Assembly: GCA_021323855.1 (NCBI GenBank)
Contig: JAJPKE010000013.1
Span: 92,396-156,395 of the forward strand
Source: Chloroflexota bacterium
Lineage (GTDB): Bacteria > Chloroflexota > Ktedonobacteria > Ktedonobacterales > JADMIN01
DNA: 64,000 nt
Reading direction: 5' to 3'
Shown: in pieces, positions 33,098-42,580 of the stretch
How positions within the stretch are numbered: the stretch's first letter is position 1
How the letters are laid out: each line of letters opens with the position of its first letter
Translations under genes and position numbers: made by a program
The notes under the pieces: generated by a model
Databases searched by the model: none
Seen by the model: the letters and a program-made list of their open reading frames with translations, nothing else
Told to the model about the DNA's origin: nothing

Positions 33098-34675
33098 TCA
33101 GCCTGCTGTCTGCGTGGCCAGCGTTTCCAGTTTGGTGCGGGCGGCGCGCAGGCGTTTCAGCACCCGGTCTTTGCCGAGAGTGGCAAGCATCTCCGGCAGA
33201 CCGGGGGTTTCCTTTCGCCCGCTGACGCCGACACGCACCAGCATGAAGACGGGGCCGCGATCCGGCGCCTCCGTGCCATCGGCTTTCTTGCGAATGAAGC
33301 CGTGACTGGTGACGAAGGTATCGAGCGTGCGCAGCAGCGCGTCATGCTCCCAATCACGCTGCTCCGCCAGCACGGGAAGAAGCTGATCGAGCGTTTCGAT
33401 GGCGCGCGCAGCGTCCATATTTTTGCCGAGCAGCAGCGACGCCTCGTACTCCGGCTGCTCCACGAAGAAGAAACCGGCGAGTTCAGGCGCATCGCGTAGC
33501 GTCTTCAGCCGCTCCTGATCGAGCAGCAACACCTGGGTGACATAGGCGCGGTCAGATGCGGCCAGCGCACGCGCCTCCTCCGGCAGACCAGCCAGCAGGA
33601 AGGGCAGCGCAGCGTCGGTCAGTTGCTTCGGCGTCATCTTGCGGATGTAGACGCCGTTGAACCAGTCGAGCCGGCCCTTGTCGAAGATGGCGGGCGAGGT
33701 GCCGAGGCGGCGGTCGTCAAAGACCTGCACCATCTCATCCAGCGTGAAAAGTTCACGCTCGCCGTCATATGACCAGCCGAGCAGCAGCAGGAAGTTACAG
33801 ATGGCCTCCGGCAGATAGCCGAGGTCACGGTATTCCAAAAGCGGCAGCGCGCCGTGGCGCTTGGCCAGCTTGGTACGGTCCGGCGCGAGGACCAGCGGCA
33901 CATGCACCACAACCGGCTCCTCCCAACCGAACGCGCGATAAACCTGGGCGTAGCGCGGGGCGCTGGAAATATACTCCTCGCCCCGGATGACATGCGAAAT
34001 GTCCATCAGGTGATCGTCTATGATGTTGGCGAAGTTATAGGTTGGGTAGCCATCAGACTTCAACAGAATCATGTCGTCAATGGTGGTGTTGTCGAAGGTG
34101 ATGTCACCACGCAGGAAGTCATGATAGGTAGTTGTGCCCTCCAGCGGCGCGGCGAAACGCACGACCGATGGCATACCGGCGGCCTCGTTGGCGGCGCGCT
34201 CCTCCGGTGTCAGATAGCGGCAGCGGCGGTCGTAATGCGTCGGCTCCTTGCGCGCCTCCTGCTCAGCGCGCATCTCGGCCAGCCGCTCCTCGGTGCAGTA
34301 GCAGCGATAGGCGTCGCCCTGCGCGATGAGCTTCTCAGCGTAGTCGCGGTAACTATCGAGCCGCTCGGACTGGAGGTAGGGGCCATAGGCTCCGCCGACA
34401 TCGGGGCCTTCCCAGTCGAGGCCGAGCCAGTGCAGCCCCTCTACCATGGCCTCGATGGAGCCAGGGACGAAGCGCTTGCGGTCAGTATCCTCAACGCGCA
34501 GCACGAAGCGACCGCCGGCATGGCGGGCGGTCAGCCACTCGAAGAGCGCGGTGCGATAATTGCCGATATGATGGAAACCGGTGGGGCTGGGGGCGTAGCG
34601 CGTGCGCACCGGACGCCCGCCCGGTATATCGGAGCTATTGGTGGTATTGGTAGTGTTGGATGGATGGTCAGCCAC
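33098..34675 (-). CDS. gltX: Glutamyl-tRNA synthetase
   Basis: Class I synthetase, about 525 aa, GTG start at 34675 with AGAGGAG 8 bases upstream. The HIGH-type motif lies in RTRYAPSPTGFHHIGNYRTA and is followed by RVEDTDRKRFVPGS. The KMSKS-type loop reads LAPDRTKLAKRHGALPLLEY. The C-terminal helical anticodon-binding domain is present. The N-terminus begins with an Asn/Thr-rich stretch. Whether it is discriminating (tRNA-Glu only) or also charges tRNA-Gln cannot be told here. It heads a minus-strand run gltX - EF-G-like - lysS - galT - galK. Confidence 0.95.
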   Translation of the reverse strand: MADHPSNTTNTTNSSDIPGGRPVRTRYAPSPTGFHHIGNYRTALFEWLTARHAGGRFVLRVEDTDRKRFVPGSIEAMVEGLHWLGLDWEGPDVGGAYGPYLQSERLDSYRDYAEKLIAQGDAYRCYCTEERLAEMRAEQEARKEPTHYDRRCRYLTPEERAANEAAGMPSVVRFAAPLEGTTTYHDFLRGDITFDNTTIDDMILLKSDGYPTYNFANIIDDHLMDISHVIRGEEYISSAPRYAQVYRAFGWEEPVVVHVPLVLAPDRTKLAKRHGALPLLEYRDLGYLPEAICNFLLLLGWSYDGERELFTLDEMVQVFDDRRLGTSPAIFDKGRLDWFNGVYIRKMTPKQLTDAALPFLLAGLPEEARALAASDRAYVTQVLLLDQERLKTLRDAPELAGFFFVEQPEYEASLLLGKNMDAARAIETLDQLLPVLAEQRDWEHDALLRTLDTFVTSHGFIRKKADGTEAPDRGPVFMLVRVGVSGRKETPGLPEMLATLGKDRVLKRLRAARTKLETLATQTAG

Positions 34676-34855
34676 GACGCGAACTCCTCTTCAAAGTGAG
34701 AGATGAAATGGATGGATTCCAGCCCATAGGATACCACGCGAACGGGCGGCCCGGTGAAATGGCGCGAAATCCTGACATGTGGTGTCCAGAAAAGGCGCAT
34801 ATCATCACGATGAGCGAAACGCTGAGCAACAAGATAGGAAGAATGGAGAAAAGCG

Positions 34856-35518
34856 ATGACTGGCAAAACAGGACAGCAAGAACGAGCAGCGCCGGCGAAA
34901 CTGGACCTCAAGCGCGAACTGAAGCAGCTCTATAACGTATCAGCGCGGGATGTCGCGGTCGTCGAGGTTCCGCGCATGAGCTTCCTGATGCTGGATGGGA
35001 TGGGTGATCCCAACACAGCGCAGGCGTATAAAGATGCTGTAGAAGCGCTGTATTCGGTTGCCTATACGATCAAGTTTGCGCTCAAAAAGGCGGAAGGAAT
35101 TGACTATGCCGTCATGCCGCTGGAAGGACTCTGGTGGGCGGATGGCGGGAGAGACGCCCCGCGCGACCAGTGGCACTGGACGATGATGATAATGCAGCCG
35201 GAGTGCGTGACCGGCGCCTGGTTCGCCAGAGGAGTCGCGCAGGCAGAGCAGAAGAAGGCGCTGCCCGCGCTGAACGAGATACGCTTTGAGAGCTTCGAGG
35301 AAGGGTTAGCAGCGCAGGTCATGCACATTGGTCCGTTTGCGGACGAAGGACCAACGCTGGAACGGCTGCATAGCTTCATCGTAGAGCAGGGGTATAGCTT
35401 CCGGGGCAAGCACCACGAAATCTACCTCAGCGATCCCCGCCGGACTGCGCCTGAAAAGATGCGCACGATTCTGCGGCAGCCGATCACACGGGCCAGTTCC
35501 AATGGCGCCAGCCAATAG
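34856..35518 (+). CDS. GyrI-like small-molecule-binding domain protein
   Basis: About 220 aa. The sequence follows GyrI-like proteins of the 'YjdA/SbmC-related, no HTH' type: LYNVSARDVAVVEVPRMSFL, MLDGMGDPNTAQAYKDAVEA, LYSVAYTIKF, then EGLWWADGGRDAPRDQWHWT, MMIMQPECVT, and QVMHIGPFADEGPTLERLHS. Such proteins bind hydrophobic cations or act as epoxide-hydrolysing/cyclopropanoid-hydrolysing enzymes in some lineages. GGAG lies 10 bases before the ATG. It is divergent from gltX. Confidence 0.75.
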   Translation: MTGKTGQQERAAPAKLDLKRELKQLYNVSARDVAVVEVPRMSFLMLDGMGDPNTAQAYKDAVEALYSVAYTIKFALKKAEGIDYAVMPLEGLWWADGGRDAPRDQWHWTMMIMQPECVTGAWFARGVAQAEQKKALPALNEIRFESFEEGLAAQVMHIGPFADEGPTLERLHSFIVEQGYSFRGKHHEIYLSDPRRTAPEKMRTILRQPITRASSNGASQ

Positions 35519-35524
35519 CAGGCG

Positions 35525-36673
35525 TCAGGCGTCAGCTTGCGCGGCGCTCTGGCGGCCAGAGTTGATGATGAGGTAGAGCAGCGCGCCCCAGCCGATCAGC
35601 AGGCCGAGAAACGTCACGATGATGCCGTTGTCACCGTTCCACCTGCCGGAGAGACCTTGCGCCGCGGGATGGGCGACGAGCAGGCCAACGCCAGCATTGG
35701 CGACGAAGGCGATGAAGGTGGCCGCCAGCAGCCAGAGCGCCACCCAGACGTAGAAGCTGCGGGTGATGCGTCCGAGCCAGGCGGTGAGGAAGATCAACGC
35801 CGCGCCGATGCCCAGGAGCAGACCAACGGCGTGCAGCGAGACAAGCGGATCGAAAGCCTGCGCGTGGCCGTTGATGCCCAGGCGGAGGGCGCTGGTAAAG
35901 GGCAGGCCGGTGCAGGTGCCAGCAATGAGTGGAACGGAGCCACAGTTGGTCGTTGCCCAGGGGAAGAGGAAGATGCCAGCAGCCCAGACGGCCAGCGCGA
36001 AGGTCAGCGCGCCCATGCCAGGGATGCGCGCCAGCGGTCCCATGCGGCCACTGTTGCGAGCAACGAGTCGCGCCCGCGCAACCCCCGGCAGCATGGTAAC
36101 AGGGAGCAGAATGGCGGCAATCGTGACGATGCCGATGGCGGCGAAGTGCAGCCAGTAGCCGAATTGCAGCACCGGCGCAACGGAGAGAACAATTGTATGC
36201 ACGTTGCGGTCAAGGTCAGGCACGAGCGTGACGGTGCTGTTCTTCTGGAAATAGCGGCTATTGGCGGAGACGAAGACCGTTAGCAGGATGGCCCAAACCC
36301 AATAGCCGATGAGCGCCAGGAGGTTGCCGATGCGCGACCGTTGCTGCCAGAGGAATGGCAATAGCAGCAGGCCCACTACGCTCAACAGGCTGCCACCGAA
36401 GAGACCGAAGGAACCGTCAATATCCGCCGGGTCCAGCAGAAAGCGATAGAATTGCTGGTGGCCGTTGACGATGCTGACGCTGGCGTAGCCGGTGGCCGTC
36501 ACCCAGGGCATCCAGGTGGAGAGGCCGAAGAGCAGCGCGCCCAGCGAGGCCAGCACGCAGGAAATGATCCAGAGGCGCGCTTCCCAGGGCGCGGCGGCAA
36601 TTTCTTCGCTGGCGGCGGGATTGGTGGCCGGCGCGGCGGTTGCGGAGGGCGTGGCGCTCATCTGGTCGCTCAT
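35525..36673 (-). CDS. Polytopic membrane protein, unknown family
   Basis: About 382 aa, with perhaps eight or nine hydrophobic helices starting at about residue 33 (LWIISCVLASLGALLFGLST), the first 30 residues being Ala/Thr/Pro-rich and cytosolic. Extracytoplasmic loops contain aromatic and polar patches (ANSRYFQKNSTVTLVPDLDR; TTNCGSVPLIAGTCTGLPF with two Cys that could pair). I do not recognise a family. It is convergent with the GyrI-like gene, six bases between stops. Confidence 0.65.
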   Translation of the reverse strand: MSDQMSATPSATAAPATNPAASEEIAAAPWEARLWIISCVLASLGALLFGLSTWMPWVTATGYASVSIVNGHQQFYRFLLDPADIDGSFGLFGGSLLSVVGLLLLPFLWQQRSRIGNLLALIGYWVWAILLTVFVSANSRYFQKNSTVTLVPDLDRNVHTIVLSVAPVLQFGYWLHFAAIGIVTIAAILLPVTMLPGVARARLVARNSGRMGPLARIPGMGALTFALAVWAAGIFLFPWATTNCGSVPLIAGTCTGLPFTSALRLGINGHAQAFDPLVSLHAVGLLLGIGAALIFLTAWLGRITRSFYVWVALWLLAATFIAFVANAGVGLLVAHPAAQGLSGRWNGDNGIIVTFLGLLIGWGALLYLIINSGRQSAAQADA

Positions 36674-36864
36674 GGCGTATCGTCTCCTTGCGGATTATTG
36701 ATGTGTCATTGGCATGCTGGCGGCGTTGGCGGCCCACACATGTTCTCTGCAAGTGTACATGAGCCTGCAAGAATATACCAGCTACTTTCTGCTGAGTGAT
36801 AGCAAAAGAGACGCGACTCCTGAGAAGAATTAGCTCATCCGTCCCGCTATGTATGCAGGACACG

Positions 36865-36902
36865 ACATGGGACATTTAGGAACACCCCTAAATGTCCCAT
36901 GT
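36865..36902. repeat. Perfect 16-base-pair inverted repeat
   Basis: ACATGGGACATTTAGG (36865-36880), six-base spacer, CCTAAATGTCCCATGT (36887-36902). It lies 38 bases beyond the helicase stop and about 190 bases upstream of the membrane-protein gene. No U-tract follows on either strand. Confidence 0.8.
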
Positions 36903-36939
36903 GCCGCGTAGGTTCAGATGGATGAATCATCCCCAATGG

Positions 36940-39900
36940 TTATCTGGTCTGCTGTTTGCGCCAGTATTCACAGGCAGGTGTTCTGCCGCTTGGGTGCCGA
37001 TTCCTTCTTGCTGCCAAACGCCCGCAATAGTAGCGTGTTTGCGAGTCCATCTGATAGAACGCGCAGTTCTCACAGTATTGCCGTTGTGGTTGCACTATCT
37101 GTGTTACCGATAACTCCCTGGAATCTGGGTGGCTATTTCGTGATGCTTGTACAGGCTTGCTTACCAGGATGGATGCCGGACGTGTCGCGGCGTTCTGTGC
37201 CGCCTCTTCTGCTATGTCACCTGATGCAGATTTGATAGGCGTGTTTCGGTCTTGCGCCGCCGTTGGGGCGATGGTTGCAGTAGGTGCAGACCCTGTATCT
37301 GGTGCGGTTGGCGTAGAGGATGTTACGGGCGCCACATCGTTCATCCCGGCTTCTTTCTTTTCCGCCTCAGCAATGGCATCCAGCACACGCTGTACCTGCT
37401 GCATAGGGTTGCGCACCCAATCGCGCGACCAGATGCGGATGATGCGCCAGCCCATCGTTTCCAGTTGGCGCTGGCGTAGCCGGTCGCGGTCGCGGGCGGT
37501 GGCCGAGGAATGATACGTTGCGCCGTCGCACTCGATGCCGAGCAGGTAGCGGGTAGGGTTGTGTGGGTCACGTACCGCCAGATCAATCCGATAGCCGGAA
37601 CAGCCTACCTGCGTAGCCAGTTGCATGCCATGCGCTTGCAATGCCTGATAGACCGATTCCTCGAACGGCGAATCAAAACGAAGTTCACCATCTACCGCAC
37701 GCAAATTCGCATTCTTTATTTGCTCCGCCAGGACGGATGGCCCATGTTCCGCATAGTCCAGATAGTCGCCGAGTGTCTGTGCCCCTTTGTTTGCCAGCGA
37801 TTTCGAGAGATCGCCAGCGTGCAGGGATGTGACGAGAATGAGCTGTTTGCGGGCGCGAGTCACAGCGACGTTCAGACGTCGCTCACCGCCGGGTTTATTG
37901 ACCGGGCCGAAGTTCATCGTCATCTTGCCAGTGGCATCCCTACCATAACCGATGCTTAGAATGATGGTGTCGCGTTCGTCGCCCTGTACCGATTCGAGGT
38001 TCTTGACGAAGAAGCCACCATCAGGCTCGTCCAGTTCGTTCACATATGCTTGGAAAAGCGCATCAATTTTGAGACGCCGCTCGATGACATCGCGGATGGC
38101 GCTTTGTTGCGCTTCGCTGAGCGCGATCACGCCGAGGGTGGCAATCGTGCCGTGCTGTTGCAGATAGTCATGAATCAGATCAACGGCATGCTCGGCTTCG
38201 GGCAAATTGCGGCGGGCGCCACCACGCTCATAGATGCCATTGGCGACGTAATCGAAACGCACACCATCGCTGTGGTTGGCCCAGGGCGCGGGGAAGGTGG
38301 AGAGCCTGCCCTCATAGAAATGCGCATTGGAGAAAGCGATCAACGATTCATGCTGGCTGCGGTAATGCCAGGAAAGTGCGCGTTTGGGGAAGATGACGCC
38401 ACATTCTTCGAGGATACTCTCCGTGCGCTCGCTCTCCGCCTGTTTCACAGCGTCTTCGCTCTCATCCTCGTCGTCATCGTCGCTGCTATCGGCCAGCGTC
38501 TTGGTGAAGAAGTTGGTAGGTGGTAACTGTTTCGAGTCACCGACGACGATCAGTTGCTTACCACGCAAAATGGCGCAGATGGCATCTTCGGGGCAGACCT
38601 GCGAGGCTTCGTCAAAGATAACGAGATCGAAGAGTTGCTGACCAGATTCAATATACTGGCTGACGCTGAGTGGACTCATCATCCAGCACGGTTCGAGCGC
38701 GACAATAGCCGGGGCTGATGCCTGTACGATGTTGCGAATGGACTTATTGCGCTTCTTGGCCAGCTCGCGGGCGAGCGCGTCCCAGGCGCTACGCAGCCGC
38801 TCGCTTCCCTGTGATGAACCGGATTGTAGCGTTGCAACGATACGCCGCCGCTCGGTGCGTAACTGCTCAACGAGTCGCTGCTGCGCCAGGCGGCTATGTC
38901 CGGCATCCAGTTCACGGAATCGCTCGATGATCGCTTGATGGTCTGCGCCCTGAAAGTTTGCCAGGGCAGGTGTGTGCGGCATCACTTTATCGAGCCAGAG
39001 CTGATAAAACCGCTTCTCAAAGCACGCTACAATGTTTTCCGGGAAATGCGGCAGCCGCAGCGCGACATCGAGGAGACTCCCTAGCCCAAGCGCGGCACAG
39101 AGCCGTTGTTGCTGCTCGCAGCCTAGCCAGCGTTCCAGCTTGTCGAGATTGTCGAGATAGAACGCGAAGGTGGCGCGCATCTCACCGACATCGGCTTGCG
39201 CCAGGGCTGTAGCAGGTTGCAAGAGCGTTTCCAATGGGAGGATACTGACCGCGAACGGCATATCCTGCTGGAAGACGTTGATGTGGTGGCGCGTTTCCAC
39301 CGCCAACCCGTTCAGCATCGTGCGCTCCTGCGCATCGCCCGCAGGCGATGCTAGCAGGCACACACGTTCAGGCGGCGTCTGTTCAGGATATGTCGCTAAA
39401 AATGTTTCGCACCAGTTGAGCGCCTCATGTACGGCATGCCAATCGGTTTCCAGCCCGGCGTAGAAGTGTTCCAGTATGCCAGTCAACTGCGCATCCTGCG
39501 CCTGAAGCGCAGTTTGTAGTTGATAAGCTTCGCGCGCCGATTCCAGGTCACGACAGATATCCTGGTGATGCAACGTCTCCGGTGGCTGCGTGCGATGCGC
39601 AGCTATCGTGTCCAGGGCGGACCAATACGCATCGAGATCATCGTGCAGCCGTGCGAGCGCCGATTCGAGGCGCGCGAAATCTGCGGTGTCGAGGTTATCT
39701 GTGGTACTGGCGCTACTCAATAGCGCCGGTACATCTAGCAGGCCATCCAGCGCGGCAACTGACTTTTGCCAGCGTTGCCAGGTCGTGCTGAGTTGAGAGT
39801 ATTGCTTGCGAAGTGGCTCTAGCAGGCGGGTCGGATTGAGAACAAGTCTGGCAATTTCAGGGGGAACCTCATCCGGATAGCACTCCAACAAGCGCCCGGT

Positions 39901-40035
39901 CCATTCCACCGCAGATCTAAGCGCTGCCCAATCGGTCTCACCGCCTTTGAAGTAGCGCCCCAGCGCCAGTGCCATATCAGGGCGGTGATCGGTAAGCCAG
40001 GCTTCTTCGGTCATCAGTCGTTCGGCGCTTAGCAA
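36940..40035 (-). CDS. SF1 helicase / PD-(D/E)XK nuclease, C-terminal part of a split gene
   Basis: About 1031 aa, opening with TTG at 40035 or more likely ATG at 40014, in the same frame as the gene upstream. Helical region 1-400 contains a duplicated 'ETDW....alnw...l..yPe..PPe' unit. The helicase core follows: Walker B LVIFDEASQV (471-480), motif III VVGDSKQLPPT, then LSWHYRSQHESLIAFSN, ESVQGDERDTIILSIGYGRD and RRLNVAVTRARKQLILVTS. A MTES_1575/Vsr-like nuclease comes next: DSPFEESVYQALQ, YRIDLAV, LGIECDGATYHSS, WRIIRIWSRDW. The tail has a Cys cluster (YCENCAFYQMD, YYCGRL). COG1112-type helicase/nuclease proteins often act in phage defence. It lacks Walker A, which is in the upstream part. 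Confidence 0.82.
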   Translation of the reverse strand: MLSAERLMTEEAWLTDHRPDMALALGRYFKGGETDWAALRSAVEWTGRLLECYPDEVPPEIARLVLNPTRLLEPLRKQYSQLSTTWQRWQKSVAALDGLLDVPALLSSASTTDNLDTADFARLESALARLHDDLDAYWSALDTIAAHRTQPPETLHHQDICRDLESAREAYQLQTALQAQDAQLTGILEHFYAGLETDWHAVHEALNWCETFLATYPEQTPPERVCLLASPAGDAQERTMLNGLAVETRHHINVFQQDMPFAVSILPLETLLQPATALAQADVGEMRATFAFYLDNLDKLERWLGCEQQQRLCAALGLGSLLDVALRLPHFPENIVACFEKRFYQLWLDKVMPHTPALANFQGADHQAIIERFRELDAGHSRLAQQRLVEQLRTERRRIVATLQSGSSQGSERLRSAWDALARELAKKRNKSIRNIVQASAPAIVALEPCWMMSPLSVSQYIESGQQLFDLVIFDEASQVCPEDAICAILRGKQLIVVGDSKQLPPTNFFTKTLADSSDDDDEDESEDAVKQAESERTESILEECGVIFPKRALSWHYRSQHESLIAFSNAHFYEGRLSTFPAPWANHSDGVRFDYVANGIYERGGARRNLPEAEHAVDLIHDYLQQHGTIATLGVIALSEAQQSAIRDVIERRLKIDALFQAYVNELDEPDGGFFVKNLESVQGDERDTIILSIGYGRDATGKMTMNFGPVNKPGGERRLNVAVTRARKQLILVTSLHAGDLSKSLANKGAQTLGDYLDYAEHGPSVLAEQIKNANLRAVDGELRFDSPFEESVYQALQAHGMQLATQVGCSGYRIDLAVRDPHNPTRYLLGIECDGATYHSSATARDRDRLRQRQLETMGWRIIRIWSRDWVRNPMQQVQRVLDAIAEAEKKEAGMNDVAPVTSSTPTAPDTGSAPTATIAPTAAQDRNTPIKSASGDIAEEAAQNAATRPASILVSKPVQASRNSHPDSRELSVTQIVQPQRQYCENCAFYQMDSQTRYYCGRLAARRNRHPSGRTPACEYWRKQQTR

Positions 40036-40065
40036 ATCGGTTTTTAATTGTTGGTTCGTGCGGGT

Positions 40066-42360
40066 TTAGCCTAGTTTGAGGCAAGCGCGCATTTGTTTGA
40101 GGTCGCCATAATAGCCAGGTTGTAGATAGCGCAGCACGGAAGTCCACTTCTCACGCTGGCGCTGTGCTAGTGATTGGATATCCAGATCGAAGAAGCTGGA
40201 GTCGTAGTGTTCTTCCAGATCCGCACGGCGGCGCTGGCTGGCGGGGTATCGTTCGCAGGCCTCCAGCGCAATGACGCGCACTGCGTTGAAGCGGTCATTA
40301 TCTAGCCAGTCTTTTGGTGGCGCAGGTGTGTCCAGCACAATTGAGGCAGTATCCACCATATCTGCCACTGCATTTGGCGTGGGTGGCGGGGCAAGCTGCA
40401 ACATGTCTGCCAGAGGCGACGCTTGCTCTCGCAGCGCGCGCACAATCGCCAGCAGATCAGCAATTCGCCGCTGCATATCGTCGCGGTGCGCAATTGTGCC
40501 GTCATAGGAGCTTTCTGCGGCGAAACGCAGACAACGCATGGCCCAGGCCGATTGCGCTGTGAGAGTGTCGAGCAAGGCTGCATGGTCGAGTTGGAGGATG
40601 GAACGATGATAGCGCGTATCCAGGTCCGCACGGATGGACTGATAGCGGTCGCCCTGCTCCGCCAATGGGAGAATCTGCAAGCGGAGGCGCCGCAAGGTGT
40701 CCGGCTGCAACCAGTTTTGCGGTGGCTGCGGTGTTTTCGCCAGCAAATCCGCCCGCGCGAGGACCGTATCGAACCAGCCGAATGTTGGAACACTTGTCGC
40801 CTCATCGAGTATGGCACGTATAGACTCGGATGTCGTGTCTAGCTGCTCAAGCGCAGCGATGATGCGGCCAAAATGGGCGCGGATGTCTCCTTCGAGTTCA
40901 TGCGTGTAGGCAGTCACAGACGTTTCGTGCCACGGGTAGGTCTTTCGTTGATCGAGTACATCCCGATAGGCGGCCAGTTGTGCAAGCGCTTCTTTTGTGT
41001 GCGCGATGCTGCTTTGATTGCACTGATCCACATTAGCTAGTGCGAAATCGAGATCGGGCACGTCATGCAGCCTGGCAAGCTCGGCATACGCATCAAAGAC
41101 GCTTTTGCCGAGTGGCAGACGCTGCAAATGCAATTCGCGGACGTAAGTATTGAGCTTATCGCGCGTTTGCTGAAGCGAATCGGACTGCACTTGCCAGTTG
41201 TCGCCAGTCGCAGGCCCGCGTCCGCTGGTCTGCGCATCGTTGCGCGCAGCTCGTAGTTGATTGAGAACGGTCTTTTTATCCGTCTTATTGCTGTGTAGGT
41301 CCAGGCAGAACTCGCCTAAACCCGCCTTACTCAGACGTTCCTGCACGACCTCTAATGCCGCCATTTTTTCGCTGACGAAGAGGACACTCCGCCCAAGCCC
41401 CAGGCTTTCCGCAATGATGTTGGCAATCGTCTGGCTTTTGCCGGTGCCAGGAGGTCCCTGCAAGACAAAGCTTGCGCCAGCTTTGGCGGCGACAATCGCT
41501 TCCTGCTGGCTGGAATCGGCATCGAGGATTTCCAGCATGTCCTGGGGGCGAACTCGATGATCCAAATCCCCCGCCGAAATGAGACCAGATGGCTGCGTAA
41601 TCGTTCCAGATTCACCGCCAAGCGCCCGCAGGACACCATGCTGTCTGATTTCCGCAGTATGGCGCTGTAAGTCCTGATACATGACCAGTTTTTGGAAGGA
41701 GAAGGTGCTGAGATGAACCTCATTGATGAGTCGCCAGCCGTCTGTCAGGGGCTTTTTCGACGCGATGGCGGTGCGAAACAGTCCCAACGCCCGCAGGAGT
41801 CGCGCCTGCTCATCGGTGAGCGGTGTGCCTGACGCTGGCTGAGGCGCCAGTTCGGCGCTTATTTCATCGAGCGATGGCAATGTGATATCGAAATCATGCC
41901 GCAACTTTTCGAGCAACACGGGGTTGATTTCACACTCACTGTCTGGGGTGCGGGCGAGCCGGAACGCGCCTAGCAGACCATCTCGACTCAATGTGACGGG
42001 CAACAGCACCAGGGGGGAATAGATATATTCGTCGCTCGATTCGGATTCGCGCCATTCCAATAAACCGAAGGCCAGATACAGGATATGAATGCCACGATCA
42101 TTGAGCGCATCCCGCGCTTTGTTGCGCAGTTTTGCCAGTCGCACATCGCAAAGGTCTGGCTCAGTCGTATCTTCCGGAGCGATCACCAACGATTGGCGCG
42201 CAGTTTTGAGGCGTGTTAAGAATGTATCGAACGGGCGACCGGCAGGATCAAACTGCACATCGGTGACACGCATACCTGTCGAGAAATAGAGCAGCCGGTT
42301 GCGCCTGCTCATATCAATCAGGTCATTCTGCCAGGTTTTCTGCTTGGCATCAAGGGTCAT
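40066..42360 (-). CDS. DUF4011-type SF1 helicase, N-terminal part of a split gene
   Basis: About 764 aa. The N-terminal DUF4011-type domain begins MTLDAKQKTWQNDLIDMSRR and NRLLYFSTG. Walker A is VLQGPPGTGKSQTIANIIAE at about 302-309, followed by VLFVSEKMAALEVVQERLSK. Long helical repeats follow to the TAA at 40066-40068. In the same frame, ten codons later, a second long frame carries Walker B and all remaining helicase motifs, so one TAA interrupts what would be an 1800-residue protein. Whether the two halves are made separately, or the gene is dead, is undecided. ATG at 42360 is preferred (AAAGG upstream and matching family start); 42375 is the longer option. Confidence 0.82.
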   Translation of the reverse strand: MTLDAKQKTWQNDLIDMSRRNRLLYFSTGMRVTDVQFDPAGRPFDTFLTRLKTARQSLVIAPEDTTEPDLCDVRLAKLRNKARDALNDRGIHILYLAFGLLEWRESESSDEYIYSPLVLLPVTLSRDGLLGAFRLARTPDSECEINPVLLEKLRHDFDITLPSLDEISAELAPQPASGTPLTDEQARLLRALGLFRTAIASKKPLTDGWRLINEVHLSTFSFQKLVMYQDLQRHTAEIRQHGVLRALGGESGTITQPSGLISAGDLDHRVRPQDMLEILDADSSQQEAIVAAKAGASFVLQGPPGTGKSQTIANIIAESLGLGRSVLFVSEKMAALEVVQERLSKAGLGEFCLDLHSNKTDKKTVLNQLRAARNDAQTSGRGPATGDNWQVQSDSLQQTRDKLNTYVRELHLQRLPLGKSVFDAYAELARLHDVPDLDFALANVDQCNQSSIAHTKEALAQLAAYRDVLDQRKTYPWHETSVTAYTHELEGDIRAHFGRIIAALEQLDTTSESIRAILDEATSVPTFGWFDTVLARADLLAKTPQPPQNWLQPDTLRRLRLQILPLAEQGDRYQSIRADLDTRYHRSILQLDHAALLDTLTAQSAWAMRCLRFAAESSYDGTIAHRDDMQRRIADLLAIVRALREQASPLADMLQLAPPPTPNAVADMVDTASIVLDTPAPPKDWLDNDRFNAVRVIALEACERYPASQRRRADLEEHYDSSFFDLDIQSLAQRQREKWTSVLRYLQPGYYGDLKQMRACLKLG

Positions 42361-42580
42361 GATGAGGCCTTTCATTTGCCGATAGAGAGCTTATTCGTAG
42401 TACGAGGTAATGCCATTACTATAGCACTGGAAGTGAACCTTGCCTACTTGGAGGATTTCCTTCAGTGAAGACGATACAATTGCGAACATAATAACAGGAT
42501 GGGTTTCTCGTAGCGCAGCCCCCGGCTGGCGATATCATTCCTGCCAAGCAGAGGCTGCGTCATAGTAACTTTGTCACATA

